From positions 3,658,001 to 3,722,000 of the forward strand of contig NZ_CP045324.1 in the NCBI RefSeq assembly GCF_009363275.1: a DNA stretch of 64,000 bases. Direction: 5' to 3'. A program made the translations under genes and the position numbers. Of the stretch, positions 34,431 to 43,206 are shown in pieces. Source of the stretch: Marinobacter sp. THAF197a. Lineage in GTDB: Bacteria; Pseudomonadota; Gammaproteobacteria; Pseudomonadales; Oleiphilaceae. Numbering within the stretch: the stretch's first letter is position 1; every line of letters begins with the position of its first letter. The notes under the pieces are model-generated. The model saw nothing but the letters and a program-made list of their open reading frames with translations, did not search any database and was not told where the DNA came from.

Positions 34431-35018
34431 TCAACCCCAAACAGCCTCGGAAACCAAGCTCCAAGCCTCGTCGAAATCAGCAGAGGGCAAACGAGCGAAT
34501 GAGGACCGGACGAACCGCTGGATGCGGCCTTCCAGAAACACCATCACGAAATCTGCACCACGGGCCGCGCTGGTTCGAGGCCGCAGGCTCTGGCGGATTT
34601 CGCCTTCCTTGAGAGTTTGGCGAAACTGGGTTTCCAAACGCTCGAAGAACTGGGATGCGCGCTTGCGCAGGGACTCATCCTCGCCCATCAGGGCATCGCC
34701 CGTCAGCACGCAACACAAACCCGGATTACGCTCAGCGAACACCAACACCAGATGCACCAGCTGCTGAAGGCGAACCCGCACATCTTCCTGCTCCTGAAGC
34801 ACCAGCTGGCAACGGGAGAACACCGCCTCCTCGGCAAATTCGATCAGGGCTTCGAACATTTTCCGCTTGCTGGGAAAGTGCCGGTACAAGGCCGCTTCGG
34901 TGACACCCACGGTTTTAGCCAGGCCGGCGGTGGTGATCCGGGCCCCGGGGTCGTTTTGCAGCAATTCAACAAGGGCCTGCAGGATGGTGTCCCGCCGGCT
35001 GGGTTTCTGAGTGGTCAT
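34431..35018 (-). CDS. slmA: Nucleoid occlusion factor SlmA (TetR family)
   Basis: A 195-residue TetR-type DNA-binding protein. The N-terminal helix-turn-helix ITTAGLAKTVGVTEAALYRHFPSKRKMFEALIEF and the following FAERNPGLCCVLTGDALMGED and FVRSSF segments match SlmA of E. coli closely over the whole length (198 residues there). SlmA binds specific chromosomal sites and disrupts FtsZ assembly over the nucleoid. In E. coli the gene lies near coaBC-dut; here it is next to thiG, with a repeat-rich gap on both sides. Confidence 0.88.
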   Translation of the reverse strand: MTTQKPSRRDTILQALVELLQNDPGARITTAGLAKTVGVTEAALYRHFPSKRKMFEALIEFAEEAVFSRCQLVLQEQEDVRVRLQQLVHLVLVFAERNPGLCCVLTGDALMGEDESLRKRASQFFERLETQFRQTLKEGEIRQSLRPRTSAARGADFVMVFLEGRIQRFVRSSFARLPSADFDEAWSLVSEAVWG

Positions 35019-35047
35019 ATCAGTACTACAGCGCTCTGTTTTTTTTG

Positions 35048-35120
35048 GCCACGGACAACACGGACCTGCACGGACACTGGGATAATCTTTCTATCCGTGT
35101 CAGTCCGTGCCGTCCGTGGC
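35048..35120. repeat. Imperfect palindrome built from CACGGAC repeats
   Basis: Between slmA and thiG. The left side reads CACGGAC three times (35050-35076); the right side carries the complement GTCCGTG, so the ends GCCACGGAC/GTCCGTGGC and the inner CACGG blocks pair over about 25 bases with small internal mismatches. A T-rich run follows at 35125-35139. It may end the thiG transcript, which comes from the right, but the T tract is on the wrong side for that. Confidence 0.65.
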
Positions 35121-35137
35121 TAAGGTTTTATATTTTT

Positions 35138-35947
35138 TTAGAAGAAAGTGCCGTCAATCGGTGACGACGCACTGGCGTACAGCTTCTTCGGCATACGTCC
35201 AGAAAGGTAGGCCTCGCGGCCGGCTTCGATGGCCAGGCGCATGGCGTTGGCCATTTTGATCGGGTCTCTGGCCTGGGCGATGGCGGTGTTCATCAGTACG
35301 CCGTCGCAGCCCAGTTCCATGGCGATGGTGGCATCCGAGGCGGTACCAACGCCAGCGTCTACCAGTACCGGTACCTTGGCGTTCTCGACGATCAGCCGGA
35401 TGTTGTAGCGGTTCTGGATGCCCAGGCCTGAGCCGATGGGCGCACCCAAGGGCATGATCGCCACGCAACCCATTTCTTCCAGACGCATGGCCAGAAGCGG
35501 GTCGTCGGAGCAGTACACCATCACCTTGAAACCGTCTTTGATCAGCTCTTCGGCGGCGGTCAGGGTTTCCGGCATGTTGGGGTACAGAGTTTTGTGTTCA
35601 CCCAGCACTTCCAGTTTCACCAGGTCGTGGCCATCCAGCAGCTCCCGGGCCAGCTTGCAGGTGCGTACCGCGTCTTTGGCGGTGTAACAGCCGGCTGTGT
35701 TGGGCAGGATGGTGTAAGTGCTCGGGGAAATGACATCCAGCAGGTTCGGCTCGTCCGGGTTCTGGCCGAGGTTGGTACGGCGCACCGCCACGGTCACGAT
35801 CTCGGCGCCACTGGCCTCAATCGCGTGGCCGGTTTCCATCAGGTCGTGATACTTGCCAGTGCCCACCAGCAAGCGGGACTGGTAAACCTTGCCTGCGATT
35901 TCCAGGGGTTTGTCTTCGGGGAGCTGGATTTCCGGGGTATCTGTCAT
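35138..35947 (-). CDS. thiG: Thiazole synthase ThiG
   Basis: A 269-residue TIM-barrel enzyme that builds the thiazole phosphate of thiamine from deoxyxylulose 5-phosphate, dehydroglycine and ThiS thiocarboxylate. Seen are RLLVGTGKYHD, the Schiff-base Lys in the HDLVKLEVLGE region, GLGIQNRYNIRLIVENAKVPVLVDAGVGTASDA, and MNTAIAQARDPIKMANAM. It follows thiS by about 50 bases in the same operon. The other thiazole genes (thiO or thiH, thiF) are not in this window. Confidence 0.95.
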   Translation of the reverse strand: MTDTPEIQLPEDKPLEIAGKVYQSRLLVGTGKYHDLMETGHAIEASGAEIVTVAVRRTNLGQNPDEPNLLDVISPSTYTILPNTAGCYTAKDAVRTCKLARELLDGHDLVKLEVLGEHKTLYPNMPETLTAAEELIKDGFKVMVYCSDDPLLAMRLEEMGCVAIMPLGAPIGSGLGIQNRYNIRLIVENAKVPVLVDAGVGTASDATIAMELGCDGVLMNTAIAQARDPIKMANAMRLAIEAGREAYLSGRMPKKLYASASSPIDGTFF

Positions 35948-35998
35948 AACCTACCTGAGTTCAGTAAAAAGAGGGGACGCGTTCAGCTGAACGCAAAC

Positions 35999-36199
35999 TT
36001 AACCGCCGCCGATAGCGTGCACCACTTCCACCCGGTCGCCATCGCTCAGGGTGAAACTCGGGTGCTGACTGCGGGGCACTATATCTTCGTTGACCTCAAC
36101 CGCGACCCGTTTCCCGGCCAGCGTGAGATGCTCAATCAAGGTCGCAATGGTTGCTCCACCGGGGAGTTCCATGTGCTCACCATTTACCTGAACCTGCAT
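35999..36199 (-). CDS. thiS: Sulfur carrier protein ThiS
   Basis: A 66-residue ubiquitin-fold sulfur carrier ending in Gly-Gly-Gly, one residue more than the usual Gly-Gly tail that is thiocarboxylated. The start at 36199 opens MQVQVNGEHMEL and has an exceptionally long ribosome site (GGAGGTGATCC); a longer frame upstream runs through DUF423 and is not coding. It feeds sulfur to ThiG next door. Confidence 0.9.
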   Translation of the reverse strand: MQVQVNGEHMELPGGATIATLIEHLTLAGKRVAVEVNEDIVPRSQHPSFTLSDGDRVEVVHAIGGG

Positions 36200-36216
36200 G
36201 GTCCGGATCACCTCCG

Positions 36217-36615
36217 TTACTTTTTCAGGGCCGCCGCAACCAGCAAGGCCCAACCAATCATGAAACAGACACCGCCAATCGGCGTAACCGGCCCGAGCCA
36301 GTGATGGCCGGACAACACCAGCAGATACAGGCTGCCGCTGAACAGCACAATGCCTGCGAGCCAGAAGCCGCAAGCGACGCCAAGTAAGCGCTGGGACAAG
36401 CCCAGAGCCGGCATCAGGCTCGCTACCACCAGCACCAGGGCGTGGTACATCTGGTAACTGACAGCCGTCTGGAACACTTCCAGGCCCCGCTCGCTCACCA
36501 CGTGGCGCAAACCGTGGGCACCGAAGGCACCCGCCATCACCGCCAACAGGCCGGCCAAAGCTCCCATCATCAGAGCCCAGCGAATCACCGCTTCTGAGGG
36601 TTTAAGCGCAGTCAC
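36217..36615 (-). CDS. DUF423 membrane protein
   Basis: A 132-residue protein with four membrane helices and the DUF423 pattern: GAFGAHGLRHVV near the start, SYQMYHALVLVVASL, LAGIVLFSGSLYLLVLSG and TPIGGVCFMIGWALL. Function unknown, though the family is widespread. It starts 14 bases inside the end of apaH and precedes thiS, so it belongs to the same operon. Confidence 0.88.
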   Translation of the reverse strand: MTALKPSEAVIRWALMMGALAGLLAVMAGAFGAHGLRHVVSERGLEVFQTAVSYQMYHALVLVVASLMPALGLSQRLLGVACGFWLAGIVLFSGSLYLLVLSGHHWLGPVTPIGGVCFMIGWALLVAAALKK

Positions 36616-37405
36616 AGTGAATCAGCTCCCCGGAATCCAGATTCATCAGGGTCAGGGCGCCACCCCAGACACAGCCGGTATCCAGGCCGATAAACCGGTC
36701 GCTGCCGGTGTTGCCTTCCAGCGCAGCCCAGTGGCCGAAGATCACCTTTACATCGTCTTTCCGGGGGTAGGTAAACCAGGGCGCGAAGCCCGGCGGTGCA
36801 TTATCCGCCGACTCTTTGGTGGCCAGCTCCAGGCTGCCGTCTTCGGCGATAAAACGCATCCGGGTGAAGTAGTTGGTGATCACCCGCCAACGGTCCATAC
36901 CAGTGAGGGTATCACACCAGCGCTCCGGCTGATTGCCATACATTTGGCTGAAATATTCCTGCGCCTGCCCGCCCCGGATCACGGCTTCTACTTCCCGGGC
37001 ACAGGCCACTGCCTGGTCCACGCTCCAGATATGAGGCAGCCCGGCATGGGCCATAACCAGGTTACGTTTTTCGTCGTGCACGCACAGATATTGTTGGCGC
37101 AGCCAGTGGATCAAGCGGTCATGGTCCGGTGCATCCAGGATATCGTGCAGGGTGTCTTTGCGCTTCGGGCTGTGGCCCCCCAGGGCAACCGCCAGCAAGT
37201 GCAAATCGTGATTCCCCAACACCACCACGGCAGCGTCGCCCAGGCTTTCAATGTAACGCAGGGTTTCCAGTGAGGCGGGCCCGCGATTAATCAGGTCGCC
37301 CGCCACCCAGAGCCGGTCCCGGGAGGGCGAAAAATCCACTTTCGCCAGAACATCCCGCAACCGCTCATAGCAACCCTGAATATCGCCAATGGCGTAGTCA
37401 GTCAT
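36602..37405 (-). CDS. apaH: Bis(5'-nucleosyl)-tetraphosphatase, symmetrical (ApaH)
   Basis: Hydrolyses Ap4A to two ADP, clearing stress-made dinucleotides. The 267 residues show the metallophosphoesterase motifs YAIGDIQGCYERL, VAGDLINRGPASLE, VVLGNHDLHLLAV and, later, MAHAGLPH and IFGHWAALEG. It starts within the end of rsmA (8-base overlap). In the usual order rsmA-apaG-apaH, apaG is missing here. Confidence 0.95.
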   Translation of the reverse strand: MTDYAIGDIQGCYERLRDVLAKVDFSPSRDRLWVAGDLINRGPASLETLRYIESLGDAAVVVLGNHDLHLLAVALGGHSPKRKDTLHDILDAPDHDRLIHWLRQQYLCVHDEKRNLVMAHAGLPHIWSVDQAVACAREVEAVIRGGQAQEYFSQMYGNQPERWCDTLTGMDRWRVITNYFTRMRFIAEDGSLELATKESADNAPPGFAPWFTYPRKDDVKVIFGHWAALEGNTGSDRFIGLDTGCVWGGALTLMNLDSGELIHCDCA

Positions 37406-38231
37406 TACTTACCTCATCTACCTCGACGTTAAGCGGGCCGGAGTCCGCCAGCAAGTCGGCAATCTTGACGTAGTCGGCCAGGCTCAGGTTTTCCGGCCGC
37501 AGGCCGTCGTTGATGCCCACAGACTGCAACTGTTCCACCGTCACCAGAGCCGCCAGTGCCTTGCGCAGGGTCTTCCGGCGCGCGTTGAAAGCGGTGCGCA
37601 CCACGGCCTGAAGGGTCTTGAGGTTCTTGGCCGGGTGCGGCAATTCCTTGTGGGGTACCAGGCGAACGATGGCAGAATCCACTTTCGGAGCCGGCCGGAA
37701 AGCCCCCGGGCCCACTTCAAACAGCGGCTGCACCTTGCAGAAGTACTGGGCCATGATACCCAGTCGGCCATAATTATTGTCGCCCGGCGTGGCCGCCAGC
37801 CGCTGCACCACTTCTTTCTGCAACATGAAGTGCATGTCCTGAACCACCCCGGACTGCGCCAGCAGGTGGAAGATCAGCGGCGTTGAGATGTTATAGGGTA
37901 GGTTGCCGACGATTCGCAGTGGGCGACCATCCACCACCAGCTGGCTGAAATCGAAACTCAGGGCATCGGCTTCGTGAATCCGGAACTCGGGATAATTGAA
38001 GAATTTGGTGCGCAGCACCGGAATCAGGTCCCGGTCCAGCTCCACCACCTGCAGGCGCGGATTAACCGCCAGAATCTCTTCGGTGATCGCACCGAGACCA
38101 GGACCGATTTCGACAATGGCATCGTCCGGTTTCGGATTGATCGACCGGACAATCTTCTCGATCACGCCCGGATCATGAAGGAAGTTCTGGCCGAAACGTT
38201 TACGGGCCTTGTGGCCCGGATGGTTACTCAT
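37398..38231 (-). CDS. rsmA: 16S rRNA dimethyladenosine transferase RsmA (KsgA)
   Basis: Dimethylates two adjacent adenosines in helix 45 of 16S rRNA during late small-subunit assembly. Visible in the 277 residues are KRFGQNFLHDPG, the SAM motif VEIGPGLGAITEE, the catalytic NLPYNISTPLIFHLL, and RKTLRKAL. Overlaps pdxA by four bases. Confidence 0.95.
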   Translation of the reverse strand: MSNHPGHKARKRFGQNFLHDPGVIEKIVRSINPKPDDAIVEIGPGLGAITEEILAVNPRLQVVELDRDLIPVLRTKFFNYPEFRIHEADALSFDFSQLVVDGRPLRIVGNLPYNISTPLIFHLLAQSGVVQDMHFMLQKEVVQRLAATPGDNNYGRLGIMAQYFCKVQPLFEVGPGAFRPAPKVDSAIVRLVPHKELPHPAKNLKTLQAVVRTAFNARRKTLRKALAALVTVEQLQSVGINDGLRPENLSLADYVKIADLLADSGPLNVEVDEVSND

Positions 38232-39238
38232 GATGACTCTCCGGCAATAGCCGCCCGGCGGCAGCGGGCCATGTGTTCGCCTACGCGAATGGCGGTGTGC
38301 AGGCTGCCGGCGTCGGCCTTGCCGGTGCCGGCCAGGTCCAGGGCGGTGCCGTGGTCTACCGAGGTACGGACAATGGGCAGGCCCAGGGTGATGTTAACGG
38401 CCCGGCCAAAGCCCTGAAATTTCAGTACCGGCAGGCCCTGGTCATGGTACATGGCCAGCACGGCATCAGCGTTATCCAGCCAGTGTGGGGTGAACAGGGT
38501 ATCGGCCGGCAGCGGGCCGGTCAGTTTAATACCTTCGGCCCGGAGTTTATCCAGGGTCGGCTCGATCACCTCGATTTCTTCCCGGCCCAGGTGGCCACCC
38601 TCGCCGGCGTGTGGGTTCAGCCCCGCCACCAGGATCCGTGGTTTTTCAATGCCAAAGAAGGTTTTCAGGTCGGCGTTGAGGATGCGCGTTACCTGGGTCA
38701 ACCGTTCGGGGGTAATGGCCGCAGATACGTCCTTCAGGGGTAAGTGGGTGGTTACCAGCGCCACCCGCAATTCCTCAGTAGCCAGCATCATCACCACCCG
38801 TTCAACACCGCAGAGTTCCTGCAGAAACTCGGTGTGGCCGCTGAACGCGATTCCGGCTTCGTTGATCACGCCTTTGTGAACCGGCGCGGTCACCATACCG
38901 TCAAAATCACCGTTCAGGCAGCCCCTGGCGGCGGTGGTCAGGGTATCGAGCACATACTGACTGTTGCCGGCGTGTAACCGGCCCGCGACTGTAGACGCGC
39001 AGCCTTCCACATGGCACACCGACACATGGCCAGCCCGGGTGTCTGGCGTCTGGCCCGGGTGCCAGTCGTGTAACTCTACGACCAGACCAAGCTGCCGGGC
39101 ACGGTCTGCCAGCAGCGTTTTGCAAGCCACCACCACGATACCAGTCTGGCGCGGTTCAAGCGCCAGTTGCAGGCACAGTTCCGGCCCGATGCCCGCTGGC
39201 TCGCCGGCGGTCAAAGCCAGAATCACCGGTGTCGTCAT
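38228..39238 (-). CDS. pdxA: 4-hydroxythreonine-4-phosphate dehydrogenase PdxA
   Basis: NAD-dependent enzyme of the pyridoxal-phosphate pathway that makes 3-amino-2-oxopropyl phosphate. The 336 residues show the N-terminal GEPAGIGPELC, the metal His in VTTHLPLKDV, and GLNPHAGEGGHLG; the end has GTALDLAGTGKADAGSLHTAI. Overlaps surA by four bases. Confidence 0.95.
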   Translation of the reverse strand: MTTPVILALTAGEPAGIGPELCLQLALEPRQTGIVVVACKTLLADRARQLGLVVELHDWHPGQTPDTRAGHVSVCHVEGCASTVAGRLHAGNSQYVLDTLTTAARGCLNGDFDGMVTAPVHKGVINEAGIAFSGHTEFLQELCGVERVVMMLATEELRVALVTTHLPLKDVSAAITPERLTQVTRILNADLKTFFGIEKPRILVAGLNPHAGEGGHLGREEIEVIEPTLDKLRAEGIKLTGPLPADTLFTPHWLDNADAVLAMYHDQGLPVLKFQGFGRAVNITLGLPIVRTSVDHGTALDLAGTGKADAGSLHTAIRVGEHMARCRRAAIAGESS

Positions 39239-40578
39239 GACGCGTTGTTTTCCTCACTGGCCGGGTTCAGATCGGCGTAGTCCCCTTTGAACTCGACAAA
39301 GGCTTCATCGCGAATTTCCCTGAGCCAGTTCTGAAGTTCGGTTTCAAACTTGCGCTGGTAGATAGCTTGCCGGGCCTGGGACTCCCGGTTTTCAGCAGTC
39401 ACGTCCTGTTGCCGGCGCTCTTCTACCTGAAGAATGTGCCAGCCAAACTGGGACCGCACCGGCCCGTAAATCTCGCCTACATCGGCCTCCATCATGGCCT
39501 GCTCGAAAGCCGGAACCATCTGGCCGGGGCTGACCCAACCCAGGTTGCCGCCATCAGAGCCGGACACCGGGTCATCCGACAACTCCCGGGCCAGGGCCGC
39601 AAAGTTCGCGCCGTCCTGCAATTGCTGGTAGATATCGCGAATGCGGTTTTCAGCCTGGGTTTCGGTTACCGCTTGGGAGGGACGAATCAGGATATGACGC
39701 ACCCGGTGCTGCTGGATCACCGTCAGCTGTTCGCCACCACGCTTGTCCATCACCGTCACCAGGTGAAAACCGCTGTTGTTCTCAAGCACCTCTGAGGGCA
39801 CGCCTACTTCCATGTTCGGCACCACCGGCGCAACCAGGGATGGCAACTGGCTCTCTGTACGCCAGCCCATATCGCCGCCTTCAAGGGCGTTTCCGGCATC
39901 CGATTCGGCAACCGCCACTTCCCGGAAGTCGCGACCATCGATGATCTGCTGGCGCAGGTTTTCCGCTTTTGCGCGAGCCTGCTCAACGGAATCCTCGTTA
40001 CCGGGGTCATCTACCTGGATAAAGATATAAGCCAGGCGGTATTCCTCAGCATCCGGCCCCCGGCCGGCCTGGGCCTGCAGGTAATTCTCAACCTCCCGGT
40101 CAGTGATACGGACCCGGTTGCCAACCCGGCGCTGCTGCACCCGGCCAGACAACATTTCATTACGGATCTGTTCCCGGGCCTGCTGGTAGGTAACGCCCTC
40201 TTCCGCCAGTTGCTCTTCAAACTGCTCCAGGCTCAAGCCGTTACTACGGGCAATATTAGCCAGGGTCTCGTTCAGCTCGTTATCGCTGATGCGCATCCCC
40301 ATCTGGTCCGCCATCTGCAACTGAAGAGACTCGGAAATCAGCTGTTCCAATACCCGCTCTTCGAGCAGTTGCCGGGGCGGCAGGCCGGTGCCCTGGGCGC
40401 TGAGACGGCCAACAATGGTATTCACCCGCGCATCCAGTTCGGTCTGGAGGATGACATCGTCATCCACAATGGCAACCACCCGGTCCAGCACTTGTCGCTC
40501 GGCGTGGGCAGAAACCGACACAGCCAGCATGGCCATGGTCAGCAGCAGTGTCAGTCCGTGGCGTAACGTCGCCTTCAT
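39235..40578 (-). CDS. surA: Periplasmic chaperone/peptidyl-prolyl isomerase SurA
   Basis: A 447-residue periplasmic chaperone for outer-membrane proteins such as LptD. The start ATG at 40578 has AGAGG at five bases; a GTG two codons earlier overlaps that site. A signal peptide (to about residue 26) is followed by the SurA N domain (DRVVAIVDDDVILQTELD), two parvulin domains (ILIRPSQAVTETQAENRIRDI marks the second) and a C-terminal helix. Between lptD and surA lies a 9-bp hairpin with a bulge (about 40602-40631), whose effect is unknown. Confidence 0.95.
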   Translation of the reverse strand: MKATLRHGLTLLLTMAMLAVSVSAHAERQVLDRVVAIVDDDVILQTELDARVNTIVGRLSAQGTGLPPRQLLEERVLEQLISESLQLQMADQMGMRISDNELNETLANIARSNGLSLEQFEEQLAEEGVTYQQAREQIRNEMLSGRVQQRRVGNRVRITDREVENYLQAQAGRGPDAEEYRLAYIFIQVDDPGNEDSVEQARAKAENLRQQIIDGRDFREVAVAESDAGNALEGGDMGWRTESQLPSLVAPVVPNMEVGVPSEVLENNSGFHLVTVMDKRGGEQLTVIQQHRVRHILIRPSQAVTETQAENRIRDIYQQLQDGANFAALARELSDDPVSGSDGGNLGWVSPGQMVPAFEQAMMEADVGEIYGPVRSQFGWHILQVEERRQQDVTAENRESQARQAIYQRKFETELQNWLREIRDEAFVEFKGDYADLNPASEENNAS

Positions 40579-40647
40579 AATCACCTCTTGATGTGTACAT
40601 TCCCAGCCAGGCCTTCAGAACAGGCTGGCTGATGACATTGGTTCGTT

Positions 40648-43032
40648 TTAACGGCGCGGAGTTCCAAAACGGCGGCGCTCGCGTTCGTCATAGCCGTAGA
40701 TGGCATCAGAAATATTGTCGGAGGCGCCACCACTACCCCCGAGCCCTTTCAGTTCAATGCGGAACAGCACACGGTTATCCAGCTGTTCATCGTCCGTCAG
40801 GTAGTTCTGGTGAACTACCTGAACGCTCCAGCAGCAGTTGTTGTATTCAATACCCGCCAGGGTACCAACGGTACGGTCCAGGCCGGAATCATAAACCCAG
40901 CGGCCGATCCCGCTGACGCGGTTGGTCACTGGGAAAACAACACCAACATCACTCTGTTCCAGCTCGTCTGGTCGGCTGTAGGTGTGGCCCAGGGTGGCCA
41001 GGTAACGATAATCCTGTGAGTGGAAGATTAGCTGGCTTCGGCCTTCTTCGGTTTGCTGGGTGTCGGGGTCCCACAGGCCGGCACTGCGAATCTCCAGATT
41101 CTCCAGCGGATTCAATACCAGCTCACCGGCCAGCGGTGAGCGGCTTCTGTCGGAGGCACCCAGGCCGAACAGGTCCACTTCCCGATCATCGAAATAGCGC
41201 ACCTGTCCGATGCTGACCCTTGCTCGCTCCGCCCCGGTCACCAAGTCATTGAACCGGCTGGTCAGGGCGACGGTCAACTGGTTGGCGTCACCCACCCGGT
41301 CACCGCCGGTGAAGCGATCCCGCTCAAACAACTGGTCGAAGCGGAAACTCTTGAGCCCGGTATCAAAGTCCGGGATGTGATTCTGGTCAGCATCGGCATC
41401 GGCCCAGGCGTAATAAAGCCGGGGCTCCAGGGTCTGGTTGTACGGCACATCGAACAGGCTGGAGCGGCGATCAAAGTACAGCCCGTTATCCCACTCAAAC
41501 ACCGGCACCGTTCGGTCAAAGCTGCCGCTGCCCTGAGTGTAATCTTCCAGGTCATAGCGGGTGTAATCCAGACTGACCGACGGCCGGGTGAAACCCCAGA
41601 GCCTGCGCACAGGCAGGGCCAGTTCCGGAATGGCCCGAACTCGCTGGCCGTTGGCCCGGTCCAGGCCGGTCAGATTCTCGTTGTCGCGATAGAACCAGGT
41701 GTACTGGCTCTCGAGATTGGCCTCGACGTGCCCTAATTCGCCGGTTCCGGCGTAGAGAATCTCCGGCAACTGGGCGTAGGGCTTGTCGACATCGGCGATC
41801 CGGTCCCGGATGGTCTGGTAACCGTTCAGGTAGGCATCGAAATACTGGTTATTGCCGGAATAACGCACACCCCCGCGACGTTGCAGGTGCGTTGCCTGAT
41901 CGATTTCCAGGGAGCGGTTGAGGTCACTGAGGTAGTCCTGGTCAGAGACCACCGAGTAGTCCCCGTAACCGGTCCAACCCCCGCCAAACCGGGCCCGGGT
42001 GGTGAAATCCAGTGCCCAGCGATCGCCACCCTCGCCTGGATTGTCAGCCTTGAAGGCGGAATCGTTGTCGATATAACCCAGTTGCAGGACCGATTCACCA
42101 AAGCGGCTCAGGTAACGCCCTTCTACTTCGGTAAACAGCCCACGACCATGAATGTACTGGGGTGTCAGGGTGGCATCGTAATGAGGTGCAAGGTTCAGGT
42201 AATACGGTAAGGCCAGATAGCCGCCACTGCCGGCGCTGGAGGAACCGAACTGGGGGTACAGGAAACCGGTCTTGCGGCGGTCATCAATGGGAAAGGTGAT
42301 GTAGGGCCAGTAGAACACCGGGGTATCCAACACTTCCAGGCGAACGTGGCGGGCGGTGCCAAATCCTTCCTCCTGATCCAGGGCAATATCGGAAGCGACA
42401 ATAGACCAGTCGTTCTGATGAGGCCCGCAGGTGGTCAGCATGCCATCGGTGATCAGCACCTGGTGCTCCCCCACCCGGGACAACGACGATGCCCGGCCCC
42501 GCATCTCGGCGTCATGCAGCAGGAAGGTGGCGGTGTTGATGTCCAGTTGCCCGGACTCCACCGAGTAACGGGCGCTGTCGCCGGTCAGTAAAAACCCGTC
42601 GCCACGGCTGACCAGCGGACCGACAAGGTCCAGCTCCCCCGTTTGCTGGTTATAACGGGCTTCAGAACCTGTAGCCTGGAATTCACCCTGGCGCAGGCGC
42701 ACATCGCCCTGCAGGAACAACTCGGAATTCAGCTCATAGCGGGCGTTCAGGGCGCTGGCCTCCAGCGGTGCCCCGCCGGTCTCCGCTCCGGACAGCAAGG
42801 GCATCTGGCCGCCAGCGGCCGACGATGGCAGGTATCCGCCTTCACAAAATACCGGTAATCGATCCCTCACCTCGGGCGGCAGCTCACTACGGGGGCGCCA
42901 GTCGATTTCCGCCGCACTGGGAGCCTGCTCCTCAGCACCGACTAAACCGGAAACAGGCAAAAGCGCCATTGCCAACAGGAGCCTGGCGAACCGGTGCTGG
43001 GGCCACGACAGGTAACGGTAACGGCTGGGCAC
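40648..43032 (-). CDS. lptD: LPS-assembly outer-membrane protein LptD
   Basis: A 794-residue beta-barrel that, with LptE, inserts lipopolysaccharide in the outer leaflet. After a signal peptide (to about 32) comes the OstA/jellyroll domain (GDVRLRQGEFQATGSEARYN, SARYSVESGQLDI) and then the barrel (from about 240), with RRKTGFLYPQFGSSSAGSGGYL and, near the end, the conserved Cys pair EYNNCCWSVQVVHQ. Start at GTG 43032 with CAGGAAC upstream; an inner ATG is possible. It heads the eight-gene minus-strand operon through surA to thiG. Confidence 0.95.
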   Translation of the reverse strand: MPSRYRYLSWPQHRFARLLLAMALLPVSGLVGAEEQAPSAAEIDWRPRSELPPEVRDRLPVFCEGGYLPSSAAGGQMPLLSGAETGGAPLEASALNARYELNSELFLQGDVRLRQGEFQATGSEARYNQQTGELDLVGPLVSRGDGFLLTGDSARYSVESGQLDINTATFLLHDAEMRGRASSLSRVGEHQVLITDGMLTTCGPHQNDWSIVASDIALDQEEGFGTARHVRLEVLDTPVFYWPYITFPIDDRRKTGFLYPQFGSSSAGSGGYLALPYYLNLAPHYDATLTPQYIHGRGLFTEVEGRYLSRFGESVLQLGYIDNDSAFKADNPGEGGDRWALDFTTRARFGGGWTGYGDYSVVSDQDYLSDLNRSLEIDQATHLQRRGGVRYSGNNQYFDAYLNGYQTIRDRIADVDKPYAQLPEILYAGTGELGHVEANLESQYTWFYRDNENLTGLDRANGQRVRAIPELALPVRRLWGFTRPSVSLDYTRYDLEDYTQGSGSFDRTVPVFEWDNGLYFDRRSSLFDVPYNQTLEPRLYYAWADADADQNHIPDFDTGLKSFRFDQLFERDRFTGGDRVGDANQLTVALTSRFNDLVTGAERARVSIGQVRYFDDREVDLFGLGASDRSRSPLAGELVLNPLENLEIRSAGLWDPDTQQTEEGRSQLIFHSQDYRYLATLGHTYSRPDELEQSDVGVVFPVTNRVSGIGRWVYDSGLDRTVGTLAGIEYNNCCWSVQVVHQNYLTDDEQLDNRVLFRIELKGLGGSGGASDNISDAIYGYDERERRRFGTPRR

Positions 43033-43125
43033 GGTAGCGAAGTTCCTGTTCCGGGTGAATGGGGCTTGAAGAAAAACAGCTGCCTAGTTTACACGCGCCC
43101 CACGGGCTTGTTAACGGAAACACCG

Positions 43126-43154
43126 CTGCAAATCCGTTTTACGCTCTTTATACT
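43126..43154 (+). promoter_or_regulatory. Possible promoter of amgK-murU
   Basis: TATACT at 43149-43154 with a weak CTGCAA at 43126-43131, 17 bases apart, about 50 bases before the amgK start. The -10 is good, the -35 matches at only three of six. Confidence 0.35.
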
Positions 43155-43206
43155 GCTCTGCTAACGTTTGCACTCAGTCATTGAACTCAGGAAGCGCAGC
43201 ATCATC

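Noticed and set aside
36200..36373. Longer frame upstream of ThiS
   Set aside because: It lies antiparallel in frame shift within DUF423 coding sequence; the strong ribosome site supports 36199.
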